Below are positions 9,294-17,211 of a DNA stretch of 17,211 bases, one piece after another; position 1 is the stretch's first letter; every line of letters starts with the position of its first letter. The position numbers and the translations under genes were made by a program. This DNA comes from Stenocarpella maydis (lineage: Eukaryota > Ascomycota > Sordariomycetes > Diaporthales > Diaporthaceae), in assembly GCA_002270565.1 (NCBI GenBank), contig NQMI01000268.1, positions 1 through 17,211 on the forward strand, in the 5' to 3' direction. The notes below the pieces were generated by a model. That model ran no database searches, was not told the DNA's origin, and worked only from the letters and a program-made list of their open reading frames with translations.

Positions 9294-10430
9294 ATGAGTT
9301 CACAAAGCCCCCTTACATCCGGAGGACCAGAGATGAGCGTGCAAAGCAGCCCAGATGTCGTCGTCGTCGGCGGCGGTATCGTCGGAGCCTCGATCGCCTG
9401 GCACCTTTCCCACGATGCAAACGTCACCATTGTAGCCCAAGATATCGGCGGCACGGCGACGCCAAACTCATTCGCCTGGCTCAACGCGGCAGCCGGCAAC
9501 CCAAAGTTCTACTACGATTTCCGGCGCCGCTCGATGCAAAGATGGAGGGAGATGGCGGCCGAACTGCCGGACCTCCCTATTCACTGGGGCGGGTCGGTCA
9601 ACTGGAACATGTCTCCGGACGAGCTGGAGGCGTACCTTGACGAGCATTCGGCCTGGGGCTACGACATTGTGCGCGTGAGCCGGACCGAGATCCAACAGCG
9701 CGAGCCCGCCCTTGAGAACGGCGTCTTGCCGGAATGGGGGCTCTATGTCGCCGAGGAGGGCGCCATCGAGGCCCACCTTGCCGCGCAGCAGCTGATCGCC
9801 GATGCCGAGGCAAGGGGCGCAACACTGCTGAACGACAAGGTCACCGGCTTCGTCAGGCAGGAGGGCCGCATCTCGGGCGTCGTCACTGCGACCGGTGCCG
9901 AGGCTCACGCCGAACACGTCGTCCTCGCGGCGGGTGCCGGCAGCGTGGCCCTCCTGGCTGCCGAGGGCGTCACCCTGCCAGTGACGGCGGTGGCGGGCCT
10001 GCTGGCCAACTCACGCCCGACGCGAGCAGGCCTGCTGAGCGGCATTGTCAACGCGGAGCAGCTGCACATGCGGCAGACGCTCGACGGGCGCATCCGGTCC
10101 GGCTCGGAGTTCTCGGGCGGGGATCCCGGCGAGGATCCGCACAAGACCGCCGAGGAACTGTTCCACAGGGTCCAGGCGGCCGTGGCAGGGGGTGATGAGC
10201 TTGTTTTTGATTACTTCACCGTGGGGTATCGACCGACACCCGAGGATGGTTTGCCAATTCTCGGGCCGACGGGGCTGGATGGCCTGACTGTTGCCGTCAT
10301 GCACTCCGGCGTTACAAATGCGGCCATCGTCGGTCAATTGTTGAGCCAGCAGATTCTGACGGGCGTCAGCGACCCGGCACTGTCCGACTTTGAGCTTGAT
10401 CGATTCACTCAGGGTCGTGTGAGGAAATAG
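9294..10430 (+). CDS. FAD-dependent oxidoreductase, DAO family
   Basis: Flavoprotein oxidase or dehydrogenase of the D-amino-acid-oxidase/glycine-oxidase/sarcosine-oxidase superfamily (Pfam DAO), expected to oxidise an amine or amino acid with FAD; substrate unknown. Single exon, 378 aa, normal length. The N-terminal Rossmann motif VVVVGGGIVGAS has its glycines at about residues 26-31, with an acidic residue (Asp50) at the end of the second strand. A GGTATPNSFAWLN segment follows, as in oxidases that place the flavin there. The C-terminal FAD segment (about residues 311-357) starts GYRPTPEDGLPILGP and includes HSGVTNAA. I chose the ATG at 9294; an in-frame ATG at 9333 would also keep the whole domain. 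No signal peptide. The gene is visibly more GC-rich than its neighbours, intron-free, and bacterial-like in its middle, so bacterial ancestry is possible. Confidence 0.9.
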   Translation: MSSQSPLTSGGPEMSVQSSPDVVVVGGGIVGASIAWHLSHDANVTIVAQDIGGTATPNSFAWLNAAAGNPKFYYDFRRRSMQRWREMAAELPDLPIHWGGSVNWNMSPDELEAYLDEHSAWGYDIVRVSRTEIQQREPALENGVLPEWGLYVAEEGAIEAHLAAQQLIADAEARGATLLNDKVTGFVRQEGRISGVVTATGAEAHAEHVVLAAGAGSVALLAAEGVTLPVTAVAGLLANSRPTRAGLLSGIVNAEQLHMRQTLDGRIRSGSEFSGGDPGEDPHKTAEELFHRVQAAVAGGDELVFDYFTVGYRPTPEDGLPILGPTGLDGLTVAVMHSGVTNAAIVGQLLSQQILTGVSDPALSDFELDRFTQGRVRK

Positions 10431-11030
10431 TCTATTTGCATAGGAGCCGGGGAAAGGAACATTGAGTCTCATCGAACGACCCTCCCATCTTTCAGTGTTT
10501 TAATTCCTTCTCAGCTACAATGTAGAGCGCCACGATGCCACCCACCGGTGCTGTGTACCCGAGCTGCGGGGGTGCCCTGGCTGCTGGAGAACCTAATAGT
10601 CATTTATTCTTCCGACAAACCCGTCCTTCCTGAATCCCAACTCAAGCTAGGACTCCAAGGCGACTTAGAAGTCCCTCTGCTGCCGAGCTGCCCGGTTCTC
10701 AAGTGACGACCTCACCATTTATGACGTGAGTGGTACAAATCACATCCACTAATCGGCTGAAGCCCCGAGGGATGCCATGTTTGTAGAATGGTCAAGACTA
10801 GAACAGGAAAGCATTGGATAAGAGAAATCACGAGCACGGCCTGGCTGGACCTTGCATGAGCAGAGCTGACACAAAAAGCTATATGGTCCGAACCGGCGGA
10901 TTGTCTGGTCACCGAAAAGCTCCCATGCAATGGTGGAGAACGAAGCCCCCCTTTTGGAATGGACAGCCTACTGTGGCCGGGGGATTTACAAAACCTTCGG
11001 CTTCAAGCAAGAGTTCATCGAGATCAAATT
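10431..11030. other. Intergenic region before sugar-transporter pseudogene
   Basis: These 600 bp hold the 3' end of the oxidoreductase transcript and then sequence where the missing N-terminal third of the sugar transporter would be expected. I could not find the expected first membrane segments or N-terminal family motifs in any plus-strand frame. Small ORFs at about 10930-11200 overlap the pseudogene in other frames. Nothing else was recognised. Confidence 0.5.
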
Positions 11031-12150
11031 ACCGTGTGCGATCAAATATCCCCTCCGGAAATCCGTGGCTCCCTACTCGTGTTTGAAGAGCTCTCCATCG
11101 TCTTCGGCATTGCTGTCGCGTTTTGGATCACATACGGCCTCACACGCGCGTCATCCCCAGCCACTGGTCATGGGAGATGCCATTCCTGCTACTAATACTT
11201 CCTGAAGCTCTGCTTGGGTTCGGCGGGAATGAGACGGATACCTTGGCAGAGGTTTTCATGACCGAAATACACCTGGGGATAGCCGGGAAAGGCGATAAAA
11301 ATAGCCTTATGAAGCTTGAGATCGTCTCGTGGACTGCCTTCGCAGGATGCCTCCGCATGTGCAGCGGACTCACGTTGGGGCCGGACTAATTTTTCCCAGC
11401 AGGTTGTCGGAATGAATGCGTTGAATTACTGTTCGCCTTTGCTGTTGTAAGTATCATTCTTCTCTTCCCACTGTTGATAGGCCATCACTTTGGTCGCTGT
11501 AGATAGTGACCGACACATACTAGTGCTACTATGGGCCTCAATCCCGACATGCAGCTTATCATGCCCGGGGTGCTAAATGTCTCGCAGCTGATCGGCGTCA
11601 TCAGTAGTCTCTGGGCCATGGGCCGTTCTGGGAGGCGGAAGATCCTGCTGGTCGGGAGTGCTTGCACGTTCTTCGCCCAATTCATAGTTGCTACACACGT
11701 CGGCAACTTCTCGGACGGCTGGACAAGGGATGTTGCCGAGGTGAGTAACTGAGGTCCCCAAGTCTGATAGTTGCAGTATATTGGCTACATGCGCTCAGCC
11801 TTTACCTTCTAGGGCTGGGTCAGTGTTGCATTTCGACTCGCATACATGGTAGCATTTGGCGCCAGCTGGGGACCCGTCCCTTGGGCAATGCCATCCGAGG
11901 TCCCACCCTCTTCACTGCGCGCAAAGGTAGTCTTCATGGCGACCTGCGATAACTGGCTCTGGAATTCCGTCATCTAGCGGACTGGCTATATCACCACTTG
12001 TGCAGGAGATGGGGTCCTGCGCATGCATCCTTTTTCGCAGTTTTCTGCCTGCTTACCTAGGTAGCTGTCTCTGGACTTGGTTCTGCGTGCTCGAGACAAA
12101 CGGAAAGACGCTCGAGGAGTATCTTACCCTGGGCTTCGATTTATCGGTAT
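11031..12150 (+). pseudogene. Sugar-transporter (MFS) pseudogene, truncated and frameshifted
   Basis: Relic of a 12-TM sugar/hexose-type permease. Fragments in order: ISPPEIRGSLLVFEELSIVFG from about 11049; SWEMPFLLLILPEALLGFG from about 11178 in another frame; QQVVGMNALNYCSP near 11400 after a one-base shift in a T/C run; MGLNPDMQLIMPGVLNVSQL at 11531-11590; then ASWGPVPWAMPSEV near 11860-11900. A TAG follows, further frame changes, and WTWFCVLETNGKTLEEY at about 12072-12125. Two introns still look usable: 11447-11523 (GTAAGT...ACTAG) and 11741-11812 (GTGAGT...TCTAG). The first three or so membrane segments are not found upstream. The damage is mainly indels rather than TAG-type RIP changes, unlike the AT-rich blocks. 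It cannot encode a full transporter. Confidence 0.85.
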
Positions 12151-12790
12151 CGAGGGTCTATTAGTTACCCGCGGTTTATCGGTGGCACGCTCGCGATCCG
12201 TCTTACTTTACGATCCGTCTGCTTTATAGATGAGGAAGAAGCGACGGGAACGGCGTGACGTTGGCTTGCACCAACTCCCTAACCTCGGCAAACACCAGCA
12301 CCGCTGGTTGCGCTCAGCGCATCTAATTATCCTATAGGAACCACGTTGGAGGCTTAGTATCCTCTTCGCAGCGCCTTAAAGTGGGATTGCATTCGGCCAT
12401 GCTCAGTTAGTGCCGGTGTTTAGCGCGTGAGCGGGCAGGGCTAGATACATCAACGCCGCAGAGTCACGATTCGGCTTTAATTTAAATCATAAAAGATCAT
12501 CTTACCCGTGTTTTCCCTTCATTCCCTCCTTAGTCTAAACATGTGATCTATCTGCTCGCGAAGCTGCCGCTGTAGTGCGAGTAAGGCCAATGATAATGCC
12601 ACAAATTCATTGAACTTGATCGTTTAGAGTATAATGCAAATGACATCTTAGCCGATTGGTCAAGACTCATACATATATCAAGGTGACGACCTCTTCTCTT
12701 ACTAAATCCTTGGTCGCCTTCATGTAGTTCACCCATGTACCTGCTTACCTGAGTACACATACCCTCTTCCAAATCCGGCGGCCATCCACA
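12151..12790. other. Intergenic region; upstream of small secreted protein gene
   Basis: The left part is the decayed tail of the sugar-transporter pseudogene. A 10-bp direct repeat, CGATCCGTCT, occurs at 12194-12203 and 12211-12220. The right part is the probable promoter of the secreted-protein gene; an ATATAT stretch lies near 12670, about 115 bp before its ATG. No gene is supported on either strand. Confidence 0.5.
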
Positions 12791-13201
12791 ATGAAGCCAT
12801 TTCCCTTCCTTTACGCTTTATTCTCCTCTCTGGTTGCTCCCATCGTTGCAGCTCTCCCTGAGCCGACTACCTCTGAGTTACTTCGTCGTGGCCCAGTCGG
12901 TGCCGATGCTTGGTGCAAACTAAAAAAACCGATCGCCATGCTCGACTATAGAGTCGTTATCAAAGAAGTCGACGATGTCGAAAAGCGATGTGCTAAACTG
13001 TGGGAGGGCCTAGCGCAACATAGGATCTTATGCCCGGTTAGCAAGCCAAAATGCGAGGCACCAGAACTTTACAAGTGGGGGCTCGAATGGTCGTTCAGGG
13101 TCACTAGGGTCTGTAATCCGGGCTGTGTTGAATCTGCATTCTGGGAAGCAACAGAGAACCAGTTCGGAGCATTGGATATGTCCTCGTGCAGTGGTGACTG
13201 A
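12791..13201 (+). CDS. Small secreted cysteine-rich protein (candidate effector)
   Basis: Single-exon ORF of 136 aa, starting at an ATG in good fungal context (CACAATG). Residues 1-21 form a classical secretion signal (basic Lys2, hydrophobic core, cleavage expected after VAA at 19-21). A short Pro/Thr/Glu-rich stretch then ends in LLRR (30-33), a dibasic site of the kind cut by Kex2-like proteases. The mature part has seven cysteines, at 42, 67, 81, 88, 108, 112 and 133; six could pair and one would be left free. Four Trp residues and mixed charge suggest a compact folded domain. I recognise no family. The gene sits between a decayed transporter and a repeat-containing secreted-protein gene, a context common for effectors of plant-associated fungi; that role is inference. 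Confidence 0.75.
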   Translation: MKPFPFLYALFSSLVAPIVAALPEPTTSELLRRGPVGADAWCKLKKPIAMLDYRVVIKEVDDVEKRCAKLWEGLAQHRILCPVSKPKCEAPELYKWGLEWSFRVTRVCNPGCVESAFWEATENQFGALDMSSCSGD

Positions 13202-14559
13202 GACGGAGAAAATGCACGAACAAGAGTGAGGAATGACGTGCTTTATCAGCGACAGCTTATGTCTTCGCTGTTGAGAACGATTGGTGTGGCGAGCTGCTGT
13301 TTATTTCCTCATGCACACCAGACTCGCCGATAAAAATACGAATATACCTCAGTATATCTATCCCAAGCTCACTCTTTCACCGAATCAACTAGAGCCCAAT
13401 ACCTAGGTACCATAGGTCAATACGTGCCCCTGGAGCTGGGAATCTGCAACAGATTGATCGACTGTATGGCTTTTTTTTGTTGCATTCACGCTTTATCCAA
13501 ATGGAAAAAGGCCTATTTGGGTTGTGGTTGAGTGCTGGGTGGGCTACGTCCACGGGTAGGTACCTAGATATGCAGCCGATTGACCACAGGCAATGGCCAG
13601 CTCATCAGGTAAAACAAAGACAGTTGCAGTAAATATATTTCCTGCATGTATGAACACAAACCGTAGCTCACAAATTACGGATGGGGCCACATGCACACCC
13701 AAAGTTCTGCGCCTCCGCAAGAGCGAGCAGTCCAACATCACTTGCTTACTAGCTTCCAGCCACACACTTTGGGAGAACTGTGAGAGGCATTAGCTGTCCC
13801 GAGCTATCCAACCGAGTTGCCGTGAAGACTTGAGTTGAGAAGGAAAATGTCCCACGCGTGGGGTGGATACTCACTACCTACCCGGTGGAAAGCAGGTACG
13901 GCTAGCAACTTGGGAAATCTCGATCTTTTTGGCTTATCCACTGAACATTTCTGAACGATATTCTGGATATGTGTGATTAGGATTTTCTAAATCTTTGAAC
14001 TGCCTTTGTGCATCTGCTCAAATGCGTAGGCGACCTTGGGCAATGCCTCTTCCTCAAACGTCCTGGCAAAGAAACCGATAGAATACCTATTCCGAATTAT
14101 CAGCAGGAGTCCGACAGCGGCAAACGCTTGACAGGGTTCCAAATCAAGGGATTCAGGGCGCCATGGTAACAGCATCACCAAGAGGTTTCTTGATCACGGC
14201 TGTACATGTGTATCTGGCTCGCGGCTAATAACCTAGGGGAGCAGCGATGACCGGCTGGGAAATCAGTTTGACCTGGCGGCAAGAAACCCAGGTATTTGCA
14301 ATGAGGATCACATCTGTCCCAGACGATGTACAACTGTGGCAATTACCACCTATGTGGGTACCTAAGTAGGGCTAAGAACATGGAAGGTTTAGATGAAGTT
14401 CATTAATGACTGGCCATTTTCCATTAGATAAACGGACGGGTTTACTCCAGGTCTAGGTTCCTCTAATCCCCGTGCACCAGTTCCTCAAAAGGAAGAAGAG
14501 TAAGGTAAATTTGCCAACCTCGACCGCTGGCAGCTCGAATCATCTCCACGCCTGCAGGT
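13202..14559. other. Intergenic region without recognisable gene
   Basis: This 1.36-kb stretch has no ORF with a family pattern, codon bias or splice structure that I can support. It contains several copies of a short palindromic TAGGTACC-like word (ACCTAGGTACC near 13401, GGTAGGTACCTAG at 13555-13567, CTACCTACCC at 13873-13882, GGGTACCTAAGTAGGG at 14356-14371) and an eight-base T run near 13470. Both 3' ends of the flanking convergent secreted-protein genes fall in it. Confidence 0.55.
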
Positions 14560-15125
14560 TTAGTTGGCCTTCTGCTTGTTGGCTGCTTTACCCTTGGCCT
14601 TGCCAGCCTTGGCAGCCTTGGCCTTCCCATCATTGGCAGCCTTGGCCTTCCCATCATTGGCAGCCTTGGCCTTCCCATCATTGGCAGCCTTTGCGTTCCC
14701 AGCATTGGCAGCCTTTGCGTTCCCACCGCCACCGTTGACGACTGTGTTGACATCAATGCCAGCGGCAGTCAGTGTGGCGACGTTTTGTTTGTTGCCAGAG
14801 TCAGAAATGGCCTTAACAGCCTTCTCGAAGTCGGCGCCAGTATCAGCGGCCCCAGCTGAAAGGAAAGCAAGTTAGCCTCGCGATGTCAGATAAATTGGAA
14901 AGCACAGCCGGAAGCAATTTATGTCAAGGATAGCTGCGTACCATCGCCATTCTGAGTCAAAAGGATTGCTGCCGCTGCCTTGGCTGCGGCGGTTATACCG
15001 GTCGAGCCATCGCTGGCAGCCGCATTCACATCGGCAGCCGCGGCAGCCCTGCTGTTGATTTTGTTTTGAGGCAGGGCCATGGCGAAGCCAGCCAAGAGAG
15101 TGACGACGGTGAGTGACCACTTCAT
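14560..15125 (-). CDS. Small secreted Ala/Lys-rich protein with octapeptide repeats
   Basis: Minus-strand gene of two exons, 15125-14942 and 14855-14560, with an 86-nt intron (GTACGC donor, GCTAAC branch, CTTTCAG acceptor); the product is 159 aa. Residues 1-17 (MKWSLTVVTLLAGFAMA) are a clear signal peptide followed by LPQ. The next 70 or so residues are Ala/Asp/Thr-rich and mostly polar, with no cysteine. The C-terminal third is about six copies of an eight-residue unit of type KAKAANDG, ending in a Lys-rich tail (KAKGKAANKQKAN), so it is strongly basic and probably disordered. Splicing places the repeats in the frame with TAA at 14560-14562; unspliced exon 1 would stop at 14919. I recognise no family. 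A cell-wall, DNA-binding or effector role is conceivable but unsupported. The opposite-strand hydrophobic ORF is a shadow. Confidence 0.8.
14611..14730 (-). repeat. 24-bp coding tandem repeat, five copies
   Basis: Five head-to-tail 24-bp units occupy 14611-14634, 14635-14658, 14659-14682, 14683-14706 and 14707-14730. The first three are identical. The last two differ at a few positions and share the variant GCCTTTGCGTTCCC. The unit is a multiple of three and lies in the C-terminal exon of the secreted-protein gene, so copy-number change would add or remove eight residues without a frameshift. A degenerate sixth unit adjoins at about 14587-14610. Confidence 0.9.
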
Positions 15126-15380
15126 TTTGAATATGTACTAAGGGAGTGAGAGTCGCCGGGACTTTGTTGTTTGAAGTGAATGGAGGGAGCACAGCTGTAT
15201 TACGGTTAGAATGCCATCCGATATCTCAAACCTGGGGAGGATGGGTGTCGGGTTGGGCTTACCTCTTAAAAGAATGGGATGAATAGGGCGGAATTGGGAT
15301 GAGGGTGAAGAACAGAGTCGTTAGTGAATCTGACTACATTGGGATGGTTTAAATATCAAGAAGATGACTTGATATTGTGG
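15126..15380 (-). promoter_or_regulatory. Promoter and leader of repeat-protein gene, with inverted repeat
   Basis: This is the upstream region of the minus-strand repeat protein. A perfect inverted repeat with 9-bp arms (AATATCAAG at 15352-15360 and CTTGATATT at 15368-15376, 7-bp spacer) lies about 230-250 bp upstream of the ATG. On the minus strand its inner side runs straight into TATTTAAA, a TATA-like sequence. This could be a dimeric factor site at the core promoter, but no factor is identified. Confidence 0.35.
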
Positions 15381-16860
15381 CTTGGTCGAGTTTCGCGATG
15401 CTTGTGTGATCGACGGATACTGAGGCCGCTAAGGGACGGTGAACCACAGTCTGAGAGCGACGGGATGTAGATCACGCAGTGCTTAATCATGCTTGGCAAT
15501 GCTTGTACACCACGCTTGGCGCACATCACTGCAATCTTGGCAGAAACAGGGAGTGGAGCAGTTTCAACCTGTCTACGCTTTTGTGGCCGACATATCCGCT
15601 TCAAGACGGCAGGTTGACTCGCGGCTTGCACAGGTGAGCTCCAGTAGGGGTTTCACAAAGGCAGGCAGCAAAACGGCCGGGGACTGTCACGGGTACGACT
15701 CCTGATGCTGCCCCTTTTGCACATGGTACTACTCCGTATACCTATGAAAGACAGGCGAGTGTCGACGTGCTCAGCTGGGACGAATCACGGACGAACAGCC
15801 CTGCCAGTGCCGCTAAGCCGATGTTGCGCCGGTCAGAGATGGGGCGACGCTCCACGTTTCATGTTTGATCTGCGGCGTCAGGAGGGCGGGTTAGGCCCTC
15901 CCGAGCTGAGCCGACGGTGGCTGGTCCAGATCGTGGCTCAGAAAGCTTAAGACTCCTCCCGTGCCCCCGGGCCCGTTTGTTGACCTCGTCGTCACCTTGT
16001 TGGAGACCTTCGTGGGGCCAAGACTAGATGGCGGCGCTGAGTTGCCAATCTATTTGTCGAGGGGGCCAGAGCGAGAGAGGTGCGATGCTGACAGAACATA
16101 CTTGGGGCGTCACCCACTCAGGAAAGAAGCGCCAAACATCCTACAGGTGCCCCTTACAAGGTCGGTGGGCTCTGGTGAATGCACACCAGGGATAAGCGCA
16201 GGCAGGTGACCCGAAGCACCTGCGAGGTGTACGTGCTTAGCTACCCCAGGGCTCTAGGGAGGAAAAGGGGGTCGGGGCGAGGAAGCGAACACACATGTTG
16301 TCACGTAACTCAGGCACAGCCATGAGCGCCCTCGCAAGCTCGAGTCACTCCCGTCTACGCCGGGTTAGACGTCTCCGACACCTGGAGACCCCGACGATGA
16401 TCGCGCTTACAAGAGTCAGGATTTCGAGGTTGATCCAACCATGTCGTCTTATTTCATACTCCGCCAAGCTGCCGGCCTGCACACGAAAAGCGCTCTCCCG
16501 TGCAAGCAAAGCGTCAGACCGTTGTCCAAGGTGGTTTACTTACCCACCCTCTCACCGAAAAGAGTACCAGGTTGGGCCTCCGAGTGGTACTCAGCGATGC
16601 CTACCTGCACCATCTACCCTGACTCCATCCGGCCCATGCTTAATTCAATCATCATACAAAAGGAGTAGTGGTGCTTTCAATATATGTTTGAAGATCACTA
16701 ACCTTGGGTCGGGCTGTGAAGCTGCTTTAGGTGTAGTTTAACACTCATCGTGAAGAGCGGGGAGCCGGGCTTTTCATCATCACCGGCTCACACAACGTCT
16801 CAGAGGTCTTACCCACATACAACAGTATTAAGTCAGACAACATCAGATCCCAGTAAGGGC
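15381..16860. other. Gene-free stretch, nothing recognised
   Basis: About 1.5 kb of normal to GC-rich DNA. Plus-strand ORFs of 70-148 codons occur (15705-15950, 15961-16209, 16295-16741), but their translations are Arg/Ser/Pro-rich without domain, membrane or repeat pattern, and they do not join through plausible introns. A short hairpin-capable pair (GAGCCGG at 16762-16768, CCGGCTC at 16783-16789) is present. It may be intergenic DNA or a very old pseudogene. Confidence 0.45.
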
Positions 16861-17115
16861 CATCTTAGCTATTAATAAGTCTTATTCTTAAAAAGATTTT
16901 CTTAGCCTAATCTACTGCTTATTTTATAAACTAGTTATATTCTTTAAGTTCCTTTTTTAAATAAAGTAATTAAAAATTACTCTTAAGGAATAAAAAATAA
17001 TTATTTGAAATTATAAATGATTAATATATAATATAAAGAACTATTTATATTTATGTTCTTTTAAGACCTCTATTAAATCAGTGTTTAAAAACTTTTAAGT
17101 ATTATTATAGTATAG
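16861..17115. other. Short AT-rich block, possible decayed repeat or MITE
   Basis: Composition changes abruptly to AT-rich at about 16861 and back at about 17115. There is no coding frame. Local inverted pairs include AGTAATT/AATTACT (16965-16981) and AAAGAAC/GTTCTTT (17035-17061). The two ends show only weak inverted similarity (CTTAAAAAGATTTT-like on the left, complement of AAAAACTTTTAAG on the right). A RIP-affected fragment or a miniature element is possible. Confidence 0.4.
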
Positions 17116-17211
17116 TGTTATTGAGGTGCTGTCCCAGGCAGGGACGTGTGTTCTGGCGGTGCAGACATGGAAATGGGTATGCTGCACTGCATGTAGGCGG
17201 GTGGGGCTGCT

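Noticed and set aside
9468..10472. Long antisense and alternative-frame ORFs over the DAO gene
   Set aside because: High third-position GC removes stops in other frames; only the 9294 frame has family motifs.
14463..14756. Minus-strand repeat ORF rich in Pro/Arg/Met
   Set aside because: It is an alternative frame over the same 24-bp repeats and does not join to the signal-peptide exon.
14564..14875. Plus-strand ORF of hydrophobic FPSLAALA repeats
   Set aside because: It is the antisense shadow of the tandem-repeat exon on the minus strand, where a signal peptide and intron give a coherent gene.
16295..16741. 148-codon plus-strand ORF
   Set aside because: Arg/Ser/Pro-rich composition without domain, signal peptide or family pattern; likely chance in GC-rich DNA.
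16762..16789. GAGCCGG/CCGGCTC hairpin as a terminator
   Set aside because: Fungal nuclear genes do not use hairpin terminators and no gene ends nearby; a 7-bp arm can occur by chance.
1..17211. tRNA, rRNA or CRISPR arrays
   Set aside because: No tRNA B-box with a matching cloverleaf, no rRNA core sequence and no spaced direct repeats were seen.

Overview
The window looks like nuclear DNA of a filamentous ascomycete (Pezizomycotina, probably a Sordariomycete). The evidence is short spliceosomal introns (54-108 nt) with GTAAGT/GTACGT donors and TACTAAC or CTGAC branch sites, Dal5-type and sugar-type MFS transporters, small secreted proteins, scattered TAGGTACC-type palindromes, and AT-rich blocks whose decayed ORFs carry CAG-to-TAG type changes expected from repeat-induced point mutation (RIP). 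The genus cannot be named from the sequence.

Layout. (1) About 1-4560 is an AT-rich, RIP-like block with two minus-strand relic genes: a fungal integrase-core transposon gene (about 245-2055, many stops and one frame change), and a spliced gene with a DUF3716-like cysteine pattern (2681-4124, eleven in-frame stops, all TAG, with two introns still recognisable). (2) About 4600-10430 is a normal-composition gene island: a three-exon Dal5/ACS-family MFS transporter (+, 5207-6945) with a cluster of GATA sites upstream; a three-exon SGNH/GDSL hydrolase (-, 7582-8498) convergent with it; and an intron-less FAD-dependent DAO-family oxidoreductase (+, 9294-10430) divergent from the hydrolase. (3) About 11030-12150 is a sugar-transporter pseudogene (+) with frameshifts, a lost N-terminus and surviving introns. 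(4) About 12790-15130 holds two small secreted-protein genes: a 136-residue seven-cysteine protein with a signal peptide and dibasic site (+, 12791-13201), and a 159-residue Ala/Lys-rich protein with a 24-bp coding tandem repeat (-, 14560-15125). (5) About 15380-16860 has no gene I can support, and 16861-17115 is a second AT-rich block.

How the parts may fit. Transporter, hydrolase and oxidoreductase could form a small nutrient-scavenging neighbourhood (uptake of an organic anion or nitrogen compound, ester cleavage, amine or amino-acid oxidation), with the transporter possibly under AreA/NIT2-type nitrogen control; this is inference from families and promoter motifs. The secreted-protein genes next to a decayed transporter and between RIP-affected blocks fit the fast-evolving compartments of plant-associated fungi. 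I did not find a clear new multi-gene system. The most distinctive items are the repeat-bearing secreted protein, the seven-cysteine secreted protein, the bacterial-looking intron-less oxidoreductase and the amber-only spliced relic gene.
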